A DNA stretch of 64,000 bases, from contig JAMWET010004996.1 of the NCBI GenBank assembly GCA_024036415.1, forward strand, positions 248,001 to 312,000. The letters are read 5' to 3'. The position numbers and the translations under genes are program-made. The stretch's first letter is position 1. Each line of letters begins with the position of its first letter. This document shows positions 13,259-27,524 of this stretch, piece after piece. This DNA comes from Prochilodus magdalenae (taxonomy: Eukaryota; Chordata; Actinopteri; Characiformes; Prochilodontidae). The notes below the pieces were generated by a model. The model was given only the letters and a program-made list of their open reading frames with translations. It ran no database searches and was not told the DNA's origin.

Positions 13259-14701
13259 TAGGGGTGGGCGATATATCGAATATACTCGATGTATCGATGT
13301 ATGCTATCTTTGAGATATAAAACAATATTATATCGCGAACATCGAGTATAAATTTGCTTCTATCTGCCAGCGTGAGAGCTGCTTTGGTGTTAATCTCCGT
13401 CTCAGTTCACCTACATTGGTCCCGCCCACCCGCGCTGCTGGGGTGGGGGTGGGGGTGTGTGGAGATGAGACGACAGAGTGAAGCAGCAAAGAGCACAGTC
13501 AGGTACAGAGAGCGCGAATGTCAAAGAGAGTTAGCATTAAGCGCTAAGAAACAAGACGGAGGCGGAGGAATTGGTTCCGAATAAAAACAGCGCAGGTACT
13601 GAGAGAATTATTGACGAAGCGAGTTAGCAACGTTAGCCGCCAAGGAACAAGACGGAGGCGGAGGAATTGGTTCCGAATAAAAACAGCGCAGGTCCTGAGA
13701 GAACTAATAACGAAGCGAGTTAGCAACGTTAGGCGCTAAGAAACAGAAGATGGACGCGAACGAATTGGTTCCAAAGAAAAACAGCACTGGATCCATTGTC
13801 TGGCGATGGTTTGGGTTTCACCAAGATGATGTGGAACAAACAAGCCTGTTGATAGGCTTGTGTTTTTGGCGCAAAACCTCTAGACAACCTGTTGATACTT
13901 TACTGGACAAACAGGACACAGAACACCATGCACTAAATAATTACTGAGAAGATACATATTGTGTCTCCTTTAATGTACCCTGGAGCTGTCTTTTCATGCT
14001 GGTTCCCAAAACAAGTCCCTAAAAGACTAATTCAGGAAGGCAGCTGGGTGCTAAAGTGTTACTGTCTTTAGACAGCTTGTTACCTTGATGCTGCTGGCCA
14101 TATGGTTTTATATAGTGGACACACACTTACATGTGTGTACACACACACACACACGACAGCCATATGTTAATGTTTTAAACAGGGCTTTACAGACTGGACT
14201 TGGTAGTTCACTCAGGCTTTTTTTTTAATGAACAGTAACAATTGTTTTGATATTCTCAGGATTTCTGAATGCACATTTTGTTGAGTTCTGTTATTGTTAA
14301 GGATCTTGGTTCAAATTGAACTATAGAATTAGGCTACAGTTTGTAGGCCTAAGCCATTATTTATTTTCATTCAACAGCTGTTCATACTGTCTGATTTTGA
14401 ATAAATAGTTTTGTTGAATTTAACTTCACTGTGATAGATACCCCTTTTTGCCTCAAAGTTTAAAATGTCTCCAATAGAAACCACTAATGCGTATATACAA
14501 AATGTAAAAGAAATTTTTAATGGAGACATACATCTGTTGCAGGCACTAGAATCATACTGGTGTGACTACATCAAAGGGATAAATCAATCATTTATGGAGT
14601 GTTTTAGAGGAGATTTCAAAATATCGCGATATATATTGTGTATTGCGATATAGCCTAAAAATATCGCGATATTATTTTTAGTGTCATATCGCCCAGCCCT
14701 A
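13259..14701 (+). mobile_element. 1.44 kb internally deleted hAT transposon with 8 bp target duplication
   Basis: The left end TAGGGGTGGGCGATAT and right end ATATCGCCCAGCCCTA are inverse repeats. The flanks at 13251-13258 and 14702-14709 are both atgtgtat. At 13750-13947 a frame opens MDANELVPKKNSTGSIVWRW and continues WFGFHQDDVEQ, resembling the BED zinc-finger N-terminus of ZBED1-like hAT transposases; the catalytic core is missing. Three copies of a roughly 96 bp unit (gcgctaagaaacaagacgga, ggttccgaataaaaacagcg) occur at about 13541-13750. Confidence 0.85.
13541..13750 (+). repeat. Tandem repeat of about 96 bp inside the hAT element
   Basis: Units start near 13541, 13636 and 13733, each with ctaagaaacaagacggaggc or a close variant. 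The third unit runs into the BED-like coding frame, so the transposase 5' region appears to have been locally multiplied. Confidence 0.75.
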
Positions 14702-15537
14702 ATGTGTATGTATGAGAGAATCACCAGAGAGCTTTGCTGGTGACTGTTTAAGAGTGTGAGATATTGCACTGAGCAGGTTTTTCATTCGAATTAGCTGAAA
14801 GCTCCTGTGTTTAATGTACTTGTTTATTTCTTGTTTTTTTTCTCCTTTGAATAATCTGTAAATTGTATTATTTTCTCAAGGTTGCCAGATGTATGCTAGC
14901 TCTTATTGATAATATGCACTTCTTTCTTAAGCTATACATATAAAAAAGTGGAATGTAATGAAACTTGAATCTGTATACAAAACTATCACTCAAAGTAATG
15001 CAGCTGTGAGCAGTACTCAGCGTCGTGTTTGCTTCTGCTATTATTCCTTATCCTTCCCTCTCTCGGGTGTAACAAGAGCAGTGTGGATTATAATGTGTTT
15101 ATGTGGTTCTAAATAAATAAGAGCAGTGTGGATTATAATGAGTTTATGTGGTTCTAGAGTATTTGTGTATGCTCAGAGTAAAGCAAGTATATTCAAGTAT
15201 AGTATTGTGTAGCATGTTTCTGATAAGTACATGAACATTCTCTTATTTGTTATTTTGTCTAGTGTCTATTTTGGTAAGGGTTCCCCAGGCCCCACAAAGA
15301 GATCACAGAATGCTCAGACTATAGATCCTTTGTTGCTTGCTGCGTAGGTGCTGTACCTCTGAGAAATATGATTTTAATAGCACATAAGCATCTAACAAGT
15401 CTAGTTAATCTGACTATGACTCATGCCATCAGACAGAACAAGAACTGAAGGGAATGAGAGAGGCTGAAAATTTCTCTTACAAAAGTCTTATTTATGAAAG
15501 TTGCTCCTCCCCTACTATAGTTAATAGACAGATAAGT

Positions 15538-17106
15538 ACACCGATCAGCTATATCTACACCACCTCAACATATCTACACTTTTTATGCATTTTATCACTC
15601 GGATTTAGTTACAGACTGTAGTCCATCTGGTTCTTTGTGTTTATTTACCTATTTATCTTTATTTATCCCCTCCCTTTCAACTCACAGCCATCACCAAATG
15701 GTTCTCCTGACAATCCACAATCCAGCTCTCAGCTCCCCAACAGTCTGACATTCTCAACGTCCCAGGTGAGAAGTGAGCTCAGCAATGTGATCAGGAAGTG
15801 CTGCAAGCTCAGATGGCATCAGCTCAAGGCTTCTCAAGTCCTGTGCCAACGAGTTGTGTGGCGTGGCCGGGCACATCTTTAATCTCAGTGGAATTTCGTG
15901 GAATGGTGTCAGAGGAACTGCCTGCAGATCAATCCAGGAAAAACTAAAGAACTGGTGGTGGACCGGCAGAGCCAAACACTCTCCTGTAAACATTCAGGGA
16001 ACGGACATTGAGATAGTGTGGTCCTACAAGTACCTGGGTGTTCACCTCAACCACAAGCTGGATTGGACTGACAACACTGCTGCACTCTACAGAAAAGGCC
16101 AGAGCAGACTACATCTCCTGAGGAGACTCAGAGTGCAGGGGGCATTACTGAGGACCTTCTTTGATGCTGTGGTGGCATCAGCCATCTTTTATGGAGTGGT
16201 CTGCTGGAGCAGCAGGATCTCCAACGCTGACGGGAAGAGACTCGACAGAATCATCAAGAAGTCTAGCTCTGGGGTGTCATCTTGACCCAGTGGAGGTGGT
16301 GGGAGACAGGAGAATTAGGACAAAGTTCAAACACATGCTGAAGAACCTGTCCCACCTCATGTACCACTCTCTGAAAGCATTGGGCAGCTCCTTCAGTGCC
16401 CGGCTGCTGCACCCGTGGTGTGTGAAGGAGAAGTACTGCAGATCCTTGCTTCCGGCCGCTGTCAGACTGTATAACAGCCGCTCCCCTCAGTGGTCTATTT
16501 CTACTATGTGCAGTAGAACCCAGTGATCTACCTCTATTCTACTATGTGCAATAGTACTGCATAGCATAATCCTGTCTTCTGGATTTAAATTTTTAGTAAT
16601 TTATTCATATTTTATTCTGTACTTTTGTATATAGATCTTATTTATTATTTGTATATAATAAATAAAATAATAGTGGGTCAGAGCAGTGCTGCTGGACACC
16701 GCAGTGTCACTGCTGGACTGAGAACCGCTGATAAAGGACTAGAGGATGACCAACACTGCACTGTGCAGCATCAGATGAGCTTTTGTCTGATTAGAGTGGA
16801 CAGTGAGTGGACTGCTGTGTCTGATCCACTCACACTAGCACAACAAACACTAACACACCACCACCATGCAGTGTTACAGCAGGGCTGAAAAAAATCCACC
16901 ACCCACATAATATCTGCTCTGTGGTGGTCCTGTGAAGGGTCCTGACCATTGATGGACAGGGTGAAAGAGGGTATTGGAGTATACAGAGAAACGGATGGAC
17001 TGCAGTCTGTAAGTGTAGATCTACAAAATATGGTAAGTGGAGGTGATTAAACGGACAGTGAGTGCATATACAAGGTGGTGGGTTTAATGTTATGGCTGAT
17101 GGGTGT
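15538..17106. mobile_element. TIR element of the 3670-4020 family carrying a LINE fragment
   Basis: The left end acaccgatcagctatatcta and the right end gttatggctgatgggtgt are approximate inverse repeats. The right portion (gaaacggatggactgcagtc, gatgaccaacactgcactg) is the same family as 3670-4020 and 57207-57310. The middle is occupied by a reverse transcriptase fragment. Confidence 0.7.
15660..16660 (+). pseudogene. LINE reverse transcriptase C-terminal fragment, frame-broken
   Basis: Frame 15854-16285 encodes WSYKYLGVHLNHKLDWTDNT, then a stretch ending FFDAVVASAIFYGVVCWSSR, the C-terminal region of fish non-LTR reverse transcriptases. It shifts frame near 16270 into LDPVEVVGDRR and LLPAAVRLYNS (161xx-16526). 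The stretch before it is also frameshifted. It ends in AT-rich sequence typical of a LINE 3' UTR. 5' truncated and dead. Confidence 0.75.
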
Positions 17107-18482
17107 TTATGCCTATAGTAAATTAGTTTTGGCCTTTACAGGGAGTCAACCTGATTTTTGACCACTGTTAGCCACATACCATATACAGAATGTGAGCGCT
17201 TGAGATAAAAGTAGTGTTGCATCTATGCTGCGTCGTCGTTGAGCTCAAGCCTTCTTCTCCTTTTTGATTTTGCAACCTCTGAAAGATGCCATCTCCCATG
17301 ATAAGCCTAACTGAAATAAATTAACCCTTGTCACTGTAATTACGCCATCAGACTCAGAGCGTACAAAAAAGGCTATCCAAGTTGATGTGGCGTGGATCAC
17401 ACTCACAGTTAAATAGTTTTAAATCTTAATTCTGATTCTGGATCCCCTAGACAGATGCCTTTACTTAAACCTGGTTCATTTTGCTCCTGCTTCCTTCACA
17501 ACACTTTCCCTAGATTTAAACAAACATTAATTCAGTCTTTAACTTGGGGCTCTGGATGCTCTAGGACCCACGGTAAAAATATATATATGTTAAATGATAA
17601 AATAACAACACAATGCTAAATATATCAAAATTGGATTTGTTTAAGAATTTGATATATTTCCATACAAATACAGCTCATTAATTTTCTACACAGGGGTTTT
17701 AAAAATGATTCTTTGTACATACGTTTATAATTAAAATATAATTCAAATTATATATTAAAATTGCTACAATTTAAAAAAGTAGCACATTCATAATCATAAA
17801 TTTAAAACATTCTGTAAAACATGGTAAAACAGCATTTGTTCGTTTTAATAAATGTTTTAAAACTTTATTTAACTGACAAAAGAAACTTAATGTAAATATG
17901 GACCAATTTTGAATTTGATGCATGACTGCAACACATGTAAGAGTAAAAGGTTTATAGAATATTAAAGTCACACTAGTTTTTTTTTAACCTTCTCAAAATA
18001 AGCAGTTGAACTGGTAAAGGTGAGGGTATCAAGCCTGGGGATAAACGAAGCATTCGCCAAAGGCTCAGTCTGCAAGAAGGGCCTGTGGGTCAGCATCTTT
18101 GTGCCAAACTTCCTGAGTGAACAGTCAAACAGCTCAAAAAGCAGAGCTCAAAAAGCACTCTCATCTCTCAATGCACGATTACAATGAAAGCAGGTCTTGT
18201 GAAAAAATTCAGGAAGAGATATCTCAGTCCATGTAGGGCAATGCCGGAAAACACAGCTGAATGTACATGACCTTCAAGTAGTTAGATGTATTTGCATGAT
18301 AAACCATCACACTGTATTACATAGAACCGCATGGGCTCCGGACTGTGTCAGAAAACCATTGCCCCTTTACACAGTCCACCAGTACATCAAAAAATGCAAC
18401 CTAAACCTTATTAAAGTTGTACATCAGTTCTGTGTGAAACGCTGACCCAAAGAGATAAAGCAGATTTCGAAAATAAGTGAGT

Positions 18483-18484
<2 letters not shown>
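17107..18484. other. Intergenic AT-rich stretch, no gene recognised
   Basis: No coding frame with family resemblance. 17570-17990 is very AT-rich. Nothing recognisable was found in the remainder. Confidence 0.5.
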
Positions 18485-18526
<42 letters not shown>

Positions 18527-18527
18527 T
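18485..18527. repeat. (GA)n microsatellite
   Basis: A nearly pure GA run with one AA interruption. Confidence 0.95.
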
Positions 18528-19400
18528 ATTCTTGTTTTTCTAGGACTTGGTAAAACTGTAAATAAGTTGTTGGTGTTATGATCTCCAGCAGTGTTGGGTG
18601 TGATATACTGTGTTAAACCGTGGGTCAGTAGCAGATTAGAGTATCTGCATTTAACTATCCTCTAGTAGAGTCAGTTGGATGTTTAATCTCATTGTCCTGC
18701 TGCAGCCTCTACTGAGTTTCAGCCCTGATATGGTCCTTTAGAATACCCTGATACCCTTATTTCCTTAGTGGCTGCAATCTGTCCATGACCTGAGGCATGA
18801 AGGAAGCCTGAAATCAGGATGCTCCCTCCACCACACTTCATCATTGGCACATTTCCTGTTGGTATACAGTGCAGTTTATCCCATCACGTAGGTGTGTAGT
18901 TTTAAGAGCCTATTTGTTAAATGTCTTCCAGTTCATAGCAGGCGGTGCTCACCGAGTTCAGAAATCAACTGTTCCTGTTCTGTGCCGTATATATAGGACA
19001 GCGTACAGGATTATCTATTTTCATACCTTGGTGCATGTTCATTTGCTCATGTTATTTGAGTCATTCATTTCTGATTCTCAGTGCCTGTGTTAAGCTTTAA
19101 ACACTGTCTCACCCGTACACTAGTAGATAGCAGAATGAATTAATGCGCCATCAGTCCATAGTTAAGGTTACTTTTCAGTACAGAAAATATTTCCAGTTAC
19201 ACACCCTGTGTGACTCTATGTTTGAACAAATACAGTCTTTTCTACACACCCTCCTCCCCCTTAAGATGCAACAGGATGGATTTCAGCAATGCCATTTCAA
19301 TGTCCATCGGTAATTTCCTCCATATGACTCTTTAGACAAAAGGGTGGTGCCTTACGATATAAGAGTGATGCTATGGGCTTCACATTTCAGTTCTGCAGTC

Positions 19401-19556
19401 ATGGCCAGAGTGGTTGCTGTGGTGGTAGTGGTGCTGCTCCTGGATGCACTGGGACCAGTTACAGGAATCAGACTGGATGGAAACGGATACACTGATATTC
19501 TTATAGCCATCAACCCAGCTGTTCCTGAAAATGCAAACCTTATCAATCAAATCAAG
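19401..19556 (+). CDS. CLCA gene B exon 1: signal peptide
   Basis: [19 protein letters not shown] is a clean secretory signal, followed by the family-typical start of the mature protein ([17 protein letters not shown]). The donor is aag|gtattt. The ATG has G at -3 and G at +4. Confidence 0.9.
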
Positions 19557-20778
19557 GTATTTATTCATACGTATTTTAATAGTATTAAACATTTCAGTAG
19601 TTGAGTTCTTTAGAGTTATTAAAGTACCTCCAACACCAGTTTAGGTTCATAAGTTCACAAGTACATTTTACATTTCTTCACCAGTTCAAGATACACTTAA
19701 CTTTTACGCTTGGTGATTTTTTCCATTTAAGTACTTTTAGATTAGTTTTAGGCTTGGAAGTATAAATTATTAGATTTGCACCTAGAAAAAAAAACTCAAT
19801 CCGTGACATACATTTACACTTTACCTGTCTGCATTCAACATCAGGTATAGGTGCTTTTATAGAATATAATAATAATTATTATATAAAAATAGGTAGAGCA
19901 GTTTTATATTGTGACAGTCTGAACGAAACTTTGTTGTACAACTTTTTGGAGTAACTTCCATCCACGTATATAACTTAAAATGTGTTCTTGCATGAATGTC
20001 ATTATTATTATTATGTCATGCCTTTTAATGCTTTTTATCAGCTCCACTTACCACTTAGGTGCACCTTGCAGTTCTACAGTTACAGACTGTAGTCCATCTG
20101 TTTCTCCACTGCTGTCTTTGATCCACTTACATCAGTACAACACACACACACATATATGTATATAGAGATATACACCACTTAGTTTTGACAAACCTGATGG
20201 AATGTGTGTTTCATAATCTCTACATATTTCAAGTGAAGTAGTTTTATTGTCATTTCAACCATATACAGTGGTGTACAGTACACAGTGAAACTTAGAACAA
20301 TAAATACAATAAATACACAAGACAATATACAATATACAAAACAGCAAACAATAAATACAGGGAGGGGACAGTGCAGATAGCCCACTGGTAGTGGGAGTAG
20401 TATGTGTGGTTATGGTTTTTTTTTTTGTGCCTAGATGCTTAATTGTAAGATAAATATTTGGGACGTTTATACATAAACTACACATTTTACATTATATACA
20501 TAGACAGATTAATTATAAAAATGAATAGCCTTTATTTAGTAGTTTTTAGGTAGCCAACAGGTGCTGAGCATATGTAGCATTCCACTGGAAAAGTAACTTC
20601 AGTGAACTTTTCATGAAGCTGCATTAAGGGGGACAGGAAGGGACTAGTTTATTCTAAGCTATAACTGTGATACAAGATATCATAAGATATAAGAGTGTTG
20701 TTTCATAGTGTTGATGTCTTTACTATTATTAAAATGTGTGAATTCATGCACTGATTTAAATGAGTATACATGAGTATA

Positions 20779-20858
<80 letters not shown>

Positions 20859-23800
20859 TAGTCACATGTGCAGCCATCTTGCAGATGATTTGCAGGGCAT
20901 TCGGGAATATTTTCATAACACTCTGTCTGGAATGTGCCTTCGAAAAATCTTCTTTTGAAGGGCCATATAGCCGTAACAGTTCACCCTACCGCTCCATCCC
21001 AACAACAATCGGAACAACCCTACTCCTACATGTGAATGCACAAAACGGAGGGGTAGGGCTAAGTGTTAGGGGTAAGGGGTGAAATGGGAATGGACCTTGG
21101 ATTAGCAGCAGTTTCACTGCTAAACCTAGCTAGTACATCAACTATAGAGTTATAATAATAATAAAAAATTACTAATAAAAGTCACCTGAAGGTTGTCAGA
21201 CAAGGAGAGTAGAACCATAGTGATTTTAATCTTATCTGAGGCTTACTGCAGGGTGCTGATCCTGACACTTTTGGTTTTGCTATTTGGTTTATTTCCTACC
21301 AGGCAATGATTACTAGTGGATCAGAATATCTGCTGAAGGCTTTAGACAATAAAGTGTTCATCAAGGAGGTGAAAATACTAGTCCCACCAAACTGGAGCGG
21401 CGCGTACCAGAGAGCAAGGACGGAAACCTATGACAAGGTATAAAATGTCGTCAGTTGTTATTGCTAAAGTTTCGGAGAAAGAGTAGAAAATGAATTCCAG
21501 ACAGATTTTAACTGACATGATTCTAAAATGATAAAAATTATTGCTGTCTGATTAAAACATGTATCTTCATTTTTTGTTGATTTTTAATTTTATGCATCAT
21601 TGGAACACAGCAGTATATATAGAACAAAAACATATATAGCAAAGCAAATTACTAAATATTAGATTTTGTCACTACTAAATCAAACATATACCTACTACTA
21701 TTCAAAGTTTTAGTAGTGACCGATGTAGTAATGATAATTTTAGCTCATTTCTAGCTGATCATTTGTAGCTGATTTTGTACATGGCTAGCAAACACAGCTG
21801 TGCACGCATATCCTAATATTTCTTGTTAAATCACAAAAATGTTATCACATAGTGATAGTGACAATTTTTAATTTTACTGATTTTAATTACTTGAAATACA
21901 CAACTGCTTTTCAATTACAGGCAAAGATAATCGTTGATCAACCACACCCGGCATATGGTAATGACCCGTATACTAAACAGATGAAAGGTTGTGGAGAGGA
22001 GAGCGAGTACATTCACTTCACCCCAGACTTCCTCTTAAATGATAAGCTCCTTGAGGCATATGGGCCCAGAGGTAAGAGCTAAGACATGAATTAGGGTTAC
22101 AAGCTAATTAAAGGAACGTAAAAGACATTTTTGTTTCATTAGATCAGCAGTGATCAACATGTTAACAAGAAAGCAGTCACATGACCCATAACCTCTTCTG
22201 CTCATAAATATGCTTCATTTTCAGGAAAGGTATTTGTACATGAATGGGCTCACCTCAGATGGGGCCTGTTTGATGAATATAATAAGAACGAGCCGTTTTA
22301 CTTTTCCTCTAGCCACCGGCTCCAACCTACAAGGTGGTATTAGTTTCTAGTACCTCTTTTCCACCAACAAAGTGCCAGTGCTCGTGCCTGTGCTTGTTCC
22401 CAGGCTCTACTTAACCCCGTTAAGAACCGGCTCTGGTTTGAGAGCTGAGTAATTACTTATCTGCTGGTGGGCAGTCCTTAAGTCCGTAAGCAGAACTCGG
22501 CGGACAACGCATAAAAACAATTAATCAATCAATCAATCAATATTTATTTGTATAGCGCTTTTTACAACCAACGTTGTCTCAAAGCAGCTTCACAAATAAT
22601 CAATTTGTTATGAAAAAGAAAAGAAAAAAAACCCCCACAAAGTTAATGTACAGACATCTAAGGGTGGGTGGAAAAACCGGGTCCATGCCCCCCTTGAGCA
22701 AGCCAGAGGCAACAGTGGCGAGGAAAAACTCCCTTACCATCTTACCATCCAGAATCAACTCTTTCAGCATCTGTGCTCAGCCCAGAGGGGTCGTCATAGA
22801 CAGCGATTATGTGTACTATCATATAGTAGCACACGTGTGTCGTAGTTCTCTGTAATAGTTCCCACATTACAGATCTCTTGCACTTAGTAAATGGCCTGTT
22901 TTGAATTGTTCACATTTTACTCAGTAGAAGATGATGCCTCTTCTTCTCATCCACGAGCATGGTTGATGATTGCTCCTGAATGAGTTCAGCTTAGTCCAGT
23001 TCATCGTGCAACACCCCTTGCGTCATGGGTTTCACGGTTCCAGACAGCTTCAACTTTTCCAGCCGCAAACTTTTTTTTGTGATTGAATAATGCAGAACAG
23101 TTCAAGATTTTGGCACCGGCACCATGTTGGTGGAAAAGGGATATAGGTGGCAATTTCTAAGTACATAAATAAGCACATTAAACTTGAATAGACTTATTCA
23201 TGTCTTTTTTTCTATTTGTTCGTCTCAGATGTAGCAAGGATTTGTCTGGCGAATGGTTTGAAGTGATCGGTGGGAAAAAAATGCTTTGCAGTTATGAGGA
23301 CACTGGACTGCCCACCAAGGATTGTCAGTTCTTTCCAGACAAAAACCAACCAACAAATGCCTCAATAATGTACTACCAAAGCATAGACTCTGTGAGTTGA
23401 AAGTATAAACGGAGTAAATTAAGTTGAGATGTTTCAGGAATATGCACAGTCAGGTCACATTAGTATGACCATATCCAGATTAATATCTAGAATCACTGCT
23501 GTGTGCAGCATGGACAGCAGCTAGACAGGCTGAAAGTGACCAGTAAGGTCCTGGTGAATTGACACAGGTATCTGGAGCCATGTGGACTGAAATGCATCCC
23601 AAAGCTGCTAAAGGGTGCATGGGGAGAATCCATTGGTCTTCGAACCAATGTAAGACATTTCTACCCTTGTGACATGTTGCATTGTCTTGTTGGAAGATCC
23701 CACTCACCCCAGGGAAGACAATCAGCATGTATGGGTGCACTTGATCTGCATGGACAGATTCACTTACAATTGACCCAGTGAATAACACAAAAATTGACTT

Positions 23801-26800
23801 TCTATGTAAGCTATGTGCTGCCTCCGTCTAAAGTGGTCATAATAATGTGACTCGACTGTGTATCCCAGTCATTATCACTTGATGCCCATCTAGAGAACAA
23901 CCTAACACAGTAACTCCTTTTCTAGGTGACAACATTTTGTCATGAAGGTGAACACAACACTGAAGCCCCGAACATGCAGAACCAGAAGTGTAACAGCAAG
24001 GCTACACGTACCGTGATTTTCCAAGATTCTGTAGACAAAAACGCCTTTCAGATTTTAAAGCCTCTGCAGTCCCCACCACCAGCCCCAACATTCAAGGTGG
24101 TCCAGAGAAGAGGTCAGGTCATCTGCCTCATCCTTGATGTCTCTGGAAGCATGTCGGTATGGCACAATGCATGAAAACACACTTATGCAGGAGAATATAT
24201 TAAGTTGGTATTAAACTCAGTTACATCATTTGTGTTCTACATCAGTGAAAACTACCTGCTCCAGTTTAATACGGGGCATAACAGCCGTGTACTACAACTC
24301 AGAATTGGCTGTAGCCAGTTTTTGAAGCAAAGACAGTACAGCACCCTTTGGCCAAATAATGTTCTATCAGGGCACCATCTAAGCCACATACAGTACAAAG
24401 AAAACAATGTGTACTGTAAAGTTTGACCCATTATAGCAATCAGAATGGTGGCCTCTATTCTTCCACATATCCACGGCTCCAAAGTCCAGTGGCAGAATTT
24501 TTTCCCCAACTCCAGTCAAGGCTTGGCATTGTGCTTAGTGATCTGAGACTTGTATGCAGCGGCTTGACCATAGAAACCTATTTCATGAAGCTCCTGAGAC
24601 ACAATTCTTATGCTGAAGCTGCTTTAAGTCACTGTTTGCAGCTCTGGAGTGAGTGATGCAACAGAGGATGCATGCTTCAGCACTTTGTACCAACTGAAAT
24701 TTCAACTTATCAAACTGAAATCATTCACTATGGAGCAGACAGTATCTTTGATTTGGATCTTAGGCTGATGGTATTATTCAGCCCACATCATTTTAGTACT
24801 CTACTTGTTAATCAGTAAGTGGCAAATGCCACTTAGACAATAATTTACATTTACGGCAGGTGAGGCATTTATCCAGAGCGACTTATAGGGTAACTCATAT
24901 TCTAGGTAGGCTAATGTGGTGTAAGGAGTCCAAGGACTTTTATTGGTGTAGCACAGCGTAGTTACCCAGACCAGAAATCCAACCATGGACTCCCATCTGG
25001 GGTGGCAGCTCACTGGCACATAGTGGTGTAATGTATTGCGCCACACCAACCACCAGGAGTTGTTAAGGGAGTTCTAAGCACCCGCATATGACGGTTAACA
25101 GGCAGAGCTAGTACTGATAAAGCACTTACAGTTAACCGGGGCAGATCTAGCATGATCTAGATGATATCGTTCCTAAAATTAATAACAATTGTCTAACGTT
25201 TGGCTGTTGATCGTCTTTTGTTTAAAGGGAGCGAGGATACTCCGACTACAGCAAGCTGCTACGATTTTCCTAAGGGAGATTGTGGAGGATGGGGCACATG
25301 TGGGCATTGTCAAATTCAGCACTAATGCAGAGATCGTAAGTTCATTGACTAAAATAGATGGTAAAGCCTCAAGAGACCGTTTAATTGGCAGGTTGCCAAC
25401 AACTCCTGGTGGATCAACAAACATGTGTACTGGACTTAAACTAGGTATTCAGGTAAGATGCAATATGTGCTCAAAACACAGTTGATTATTCATTTTTTAG
25501 ACAGCAATTCTTGTATTAAAAAAATAACTAACATTCATTTCAGGTCCTTCAGCAAGACGATAATAGCGCAGTAGGGGATAACTTGATTTTCCTGACTGAT
25601 GGTGAAGCGTCAGATAATGTTCAGGGTTGTCTACAGTCAGCCGTGGACAGTGGTGCCATCATCAATACTATAGCACTTGGTCCTTCTGCCTCTGATGTGC
25701 TGAGAACTATGGCAAAACAAACAGGTACCCCGTTTTGACAAGAGTTAATATTTAATTAAAAAACAACAATGAAAACATTTCATTTATTTTGTTTTAAACT
25801 AAATGTGAAAGGATTTGCACAGTCAAAATAAAGAACTAAATTAGAATGGAGTAAAGATTTACATTTACGTTTAAGGCATTTAGCAGACGCTTTTATTCGA
25901 TAAATGTTTCCCAGCTAGTATAAGAAGGTTAAAGTCTAAAATTCGCCATGAGCTCAGACCCTGTCTGAGCAAGGGCCAGTGCTGATATCTAGAGGGAACC
26001 ATACACACACACACACACATATGCACTACCTGGCAACCCAACCCAGCGCACCTACCTAGAGAGAGGACAGAGAGGACAGTATAAGCTTAATGATCATTAT
26101 TGGTATTTACAGGTTAAATGCATGTAAATAAAACATACATTCTAATTTTCAGCGATTATTCGGGAACTGAAATAATTCATCCGGGGAAAAAACGAACAAA
26201 CAAACACTTTCGGTGTTCGGATAAGTGAAAGGACCAAATAATTTATATTAAACGATGACGTTTCATTTATCTAGTTTCCGGATGGAGAACTTTTACTCGT
26301 TAGCTCCAGGACTAGATCCAGCTGTGTGCTGATGCCCACTGTACTGCCTAATTTTCCCACTGTCAGTAACACTGGAGCATGATGAGGTCTCAAATCTTTC
26401 ATACAGGTTCAAACAGTCGAGTCAGACGGAGATCCAGACAGAGTACAGAACAGAGCTGCTACATCAAGGCAGACAGACGGAGATCCAGACAGAGTGCAGA
26501 ACAGAGCCGCTACAGCGAGGCAGACAGACAGAGATCCAGACAGAGTACAGAACAGAGCCGCTACAGCGAGGCAGACAGGCGGAGATCCAGACAGAGTGCA
26601 GAACAGAGCCGCTACAGCGAGGCAGACAGACGGAGATCCAGACAGAGTGCAGAACAGAGCCGCTACAGTGAGGCAGATAGACGGAGATCCAGACAGAGTG
26701 CAGAACAGAGCTCCTACAGCGAGGCAGACAGATGAAGATCCAGACAGAGTGCAGAACAGAGCCGCTACATCGAGGCAGACAGATGGAGATCCAGACAGAG

Positions 26801-27486
26801 TACAGAACAGAGCTGCTACAGCGAGGCAGATAGACAGAGATCCTGACAGAGTGCAGAACAGAGCCGCTACACAGAGGCAGACAGACGGAGATCCAGACAG
26901 AGTACAGAACAGAGCCGCTACGGCGAGGCAGATAGACAGAGATCCTGACAGAGTGCAGAACAGAGCCGCTACACAGAGGCAAACAGACGGAGATCCAGAT
27001 AGAGTACACAACAGAGCCGCTACAGCGAGGCAGACAGACGGGGGCTTCTCACATGCACGCACATGCACACTCGCCCTTTCTGACGCACGCACGCTTTTTC
27101 TCTGGCACGATTTCTTTCGGTGCGCGTCCCCGTGTTCTCCGTAAAAAAACACAAACCCCAATTTTACAGCAATGCATAACATCCCAGCCAGCGAATTGAG
27201 GCGATCTCTGTGAATGTCAGCTGAAATGGTGTTCATCTATGTTCAGTAAATATGTTGTACTCCAGTTTAGTAATATTTTTTTGCTTTGAGGCAAATATAC
27301 ATTCAGCTGATATCATTTGTGCAATGGTGAAAATGGGGCAAAATTAAAGAAAAGCCTGTGGAAAAGCATGTTTGGCTATTCCGTATTCAAATGTTTAATT
27401 ATCTATCTATCTAAAAAAAAAAAAAAAAAACTTGAATTTCCCTCTGGGATCAATAAAGTATCTATCTATCTATCTATCTATCTATA

Positions 27487-27524
<38 letters not shown>

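Noticed and set aside
19344..19400. Upstream in-frame ATG for CLCA gene B
   Set aside because: It would place a polar stretch before the signal peptide; the start at 19401 gives the usual CLCA N-terminus directly.
22334..22346. Apparent frameshift or stop in CLCA gene B after the metalloprotease motif
   Set aside because: The TAG follows a usable splice donor; joining 22333 to 23229 restores the family sequence, so the gene is intact.
26409..27236. 275-residue minus and 216-residue plus open frames
   Set aside because: Both are generated by the 51 bp minisatellite in an intron of CLCA gene B; no start context, no family resemblance, and the two strands cannot both be coding.
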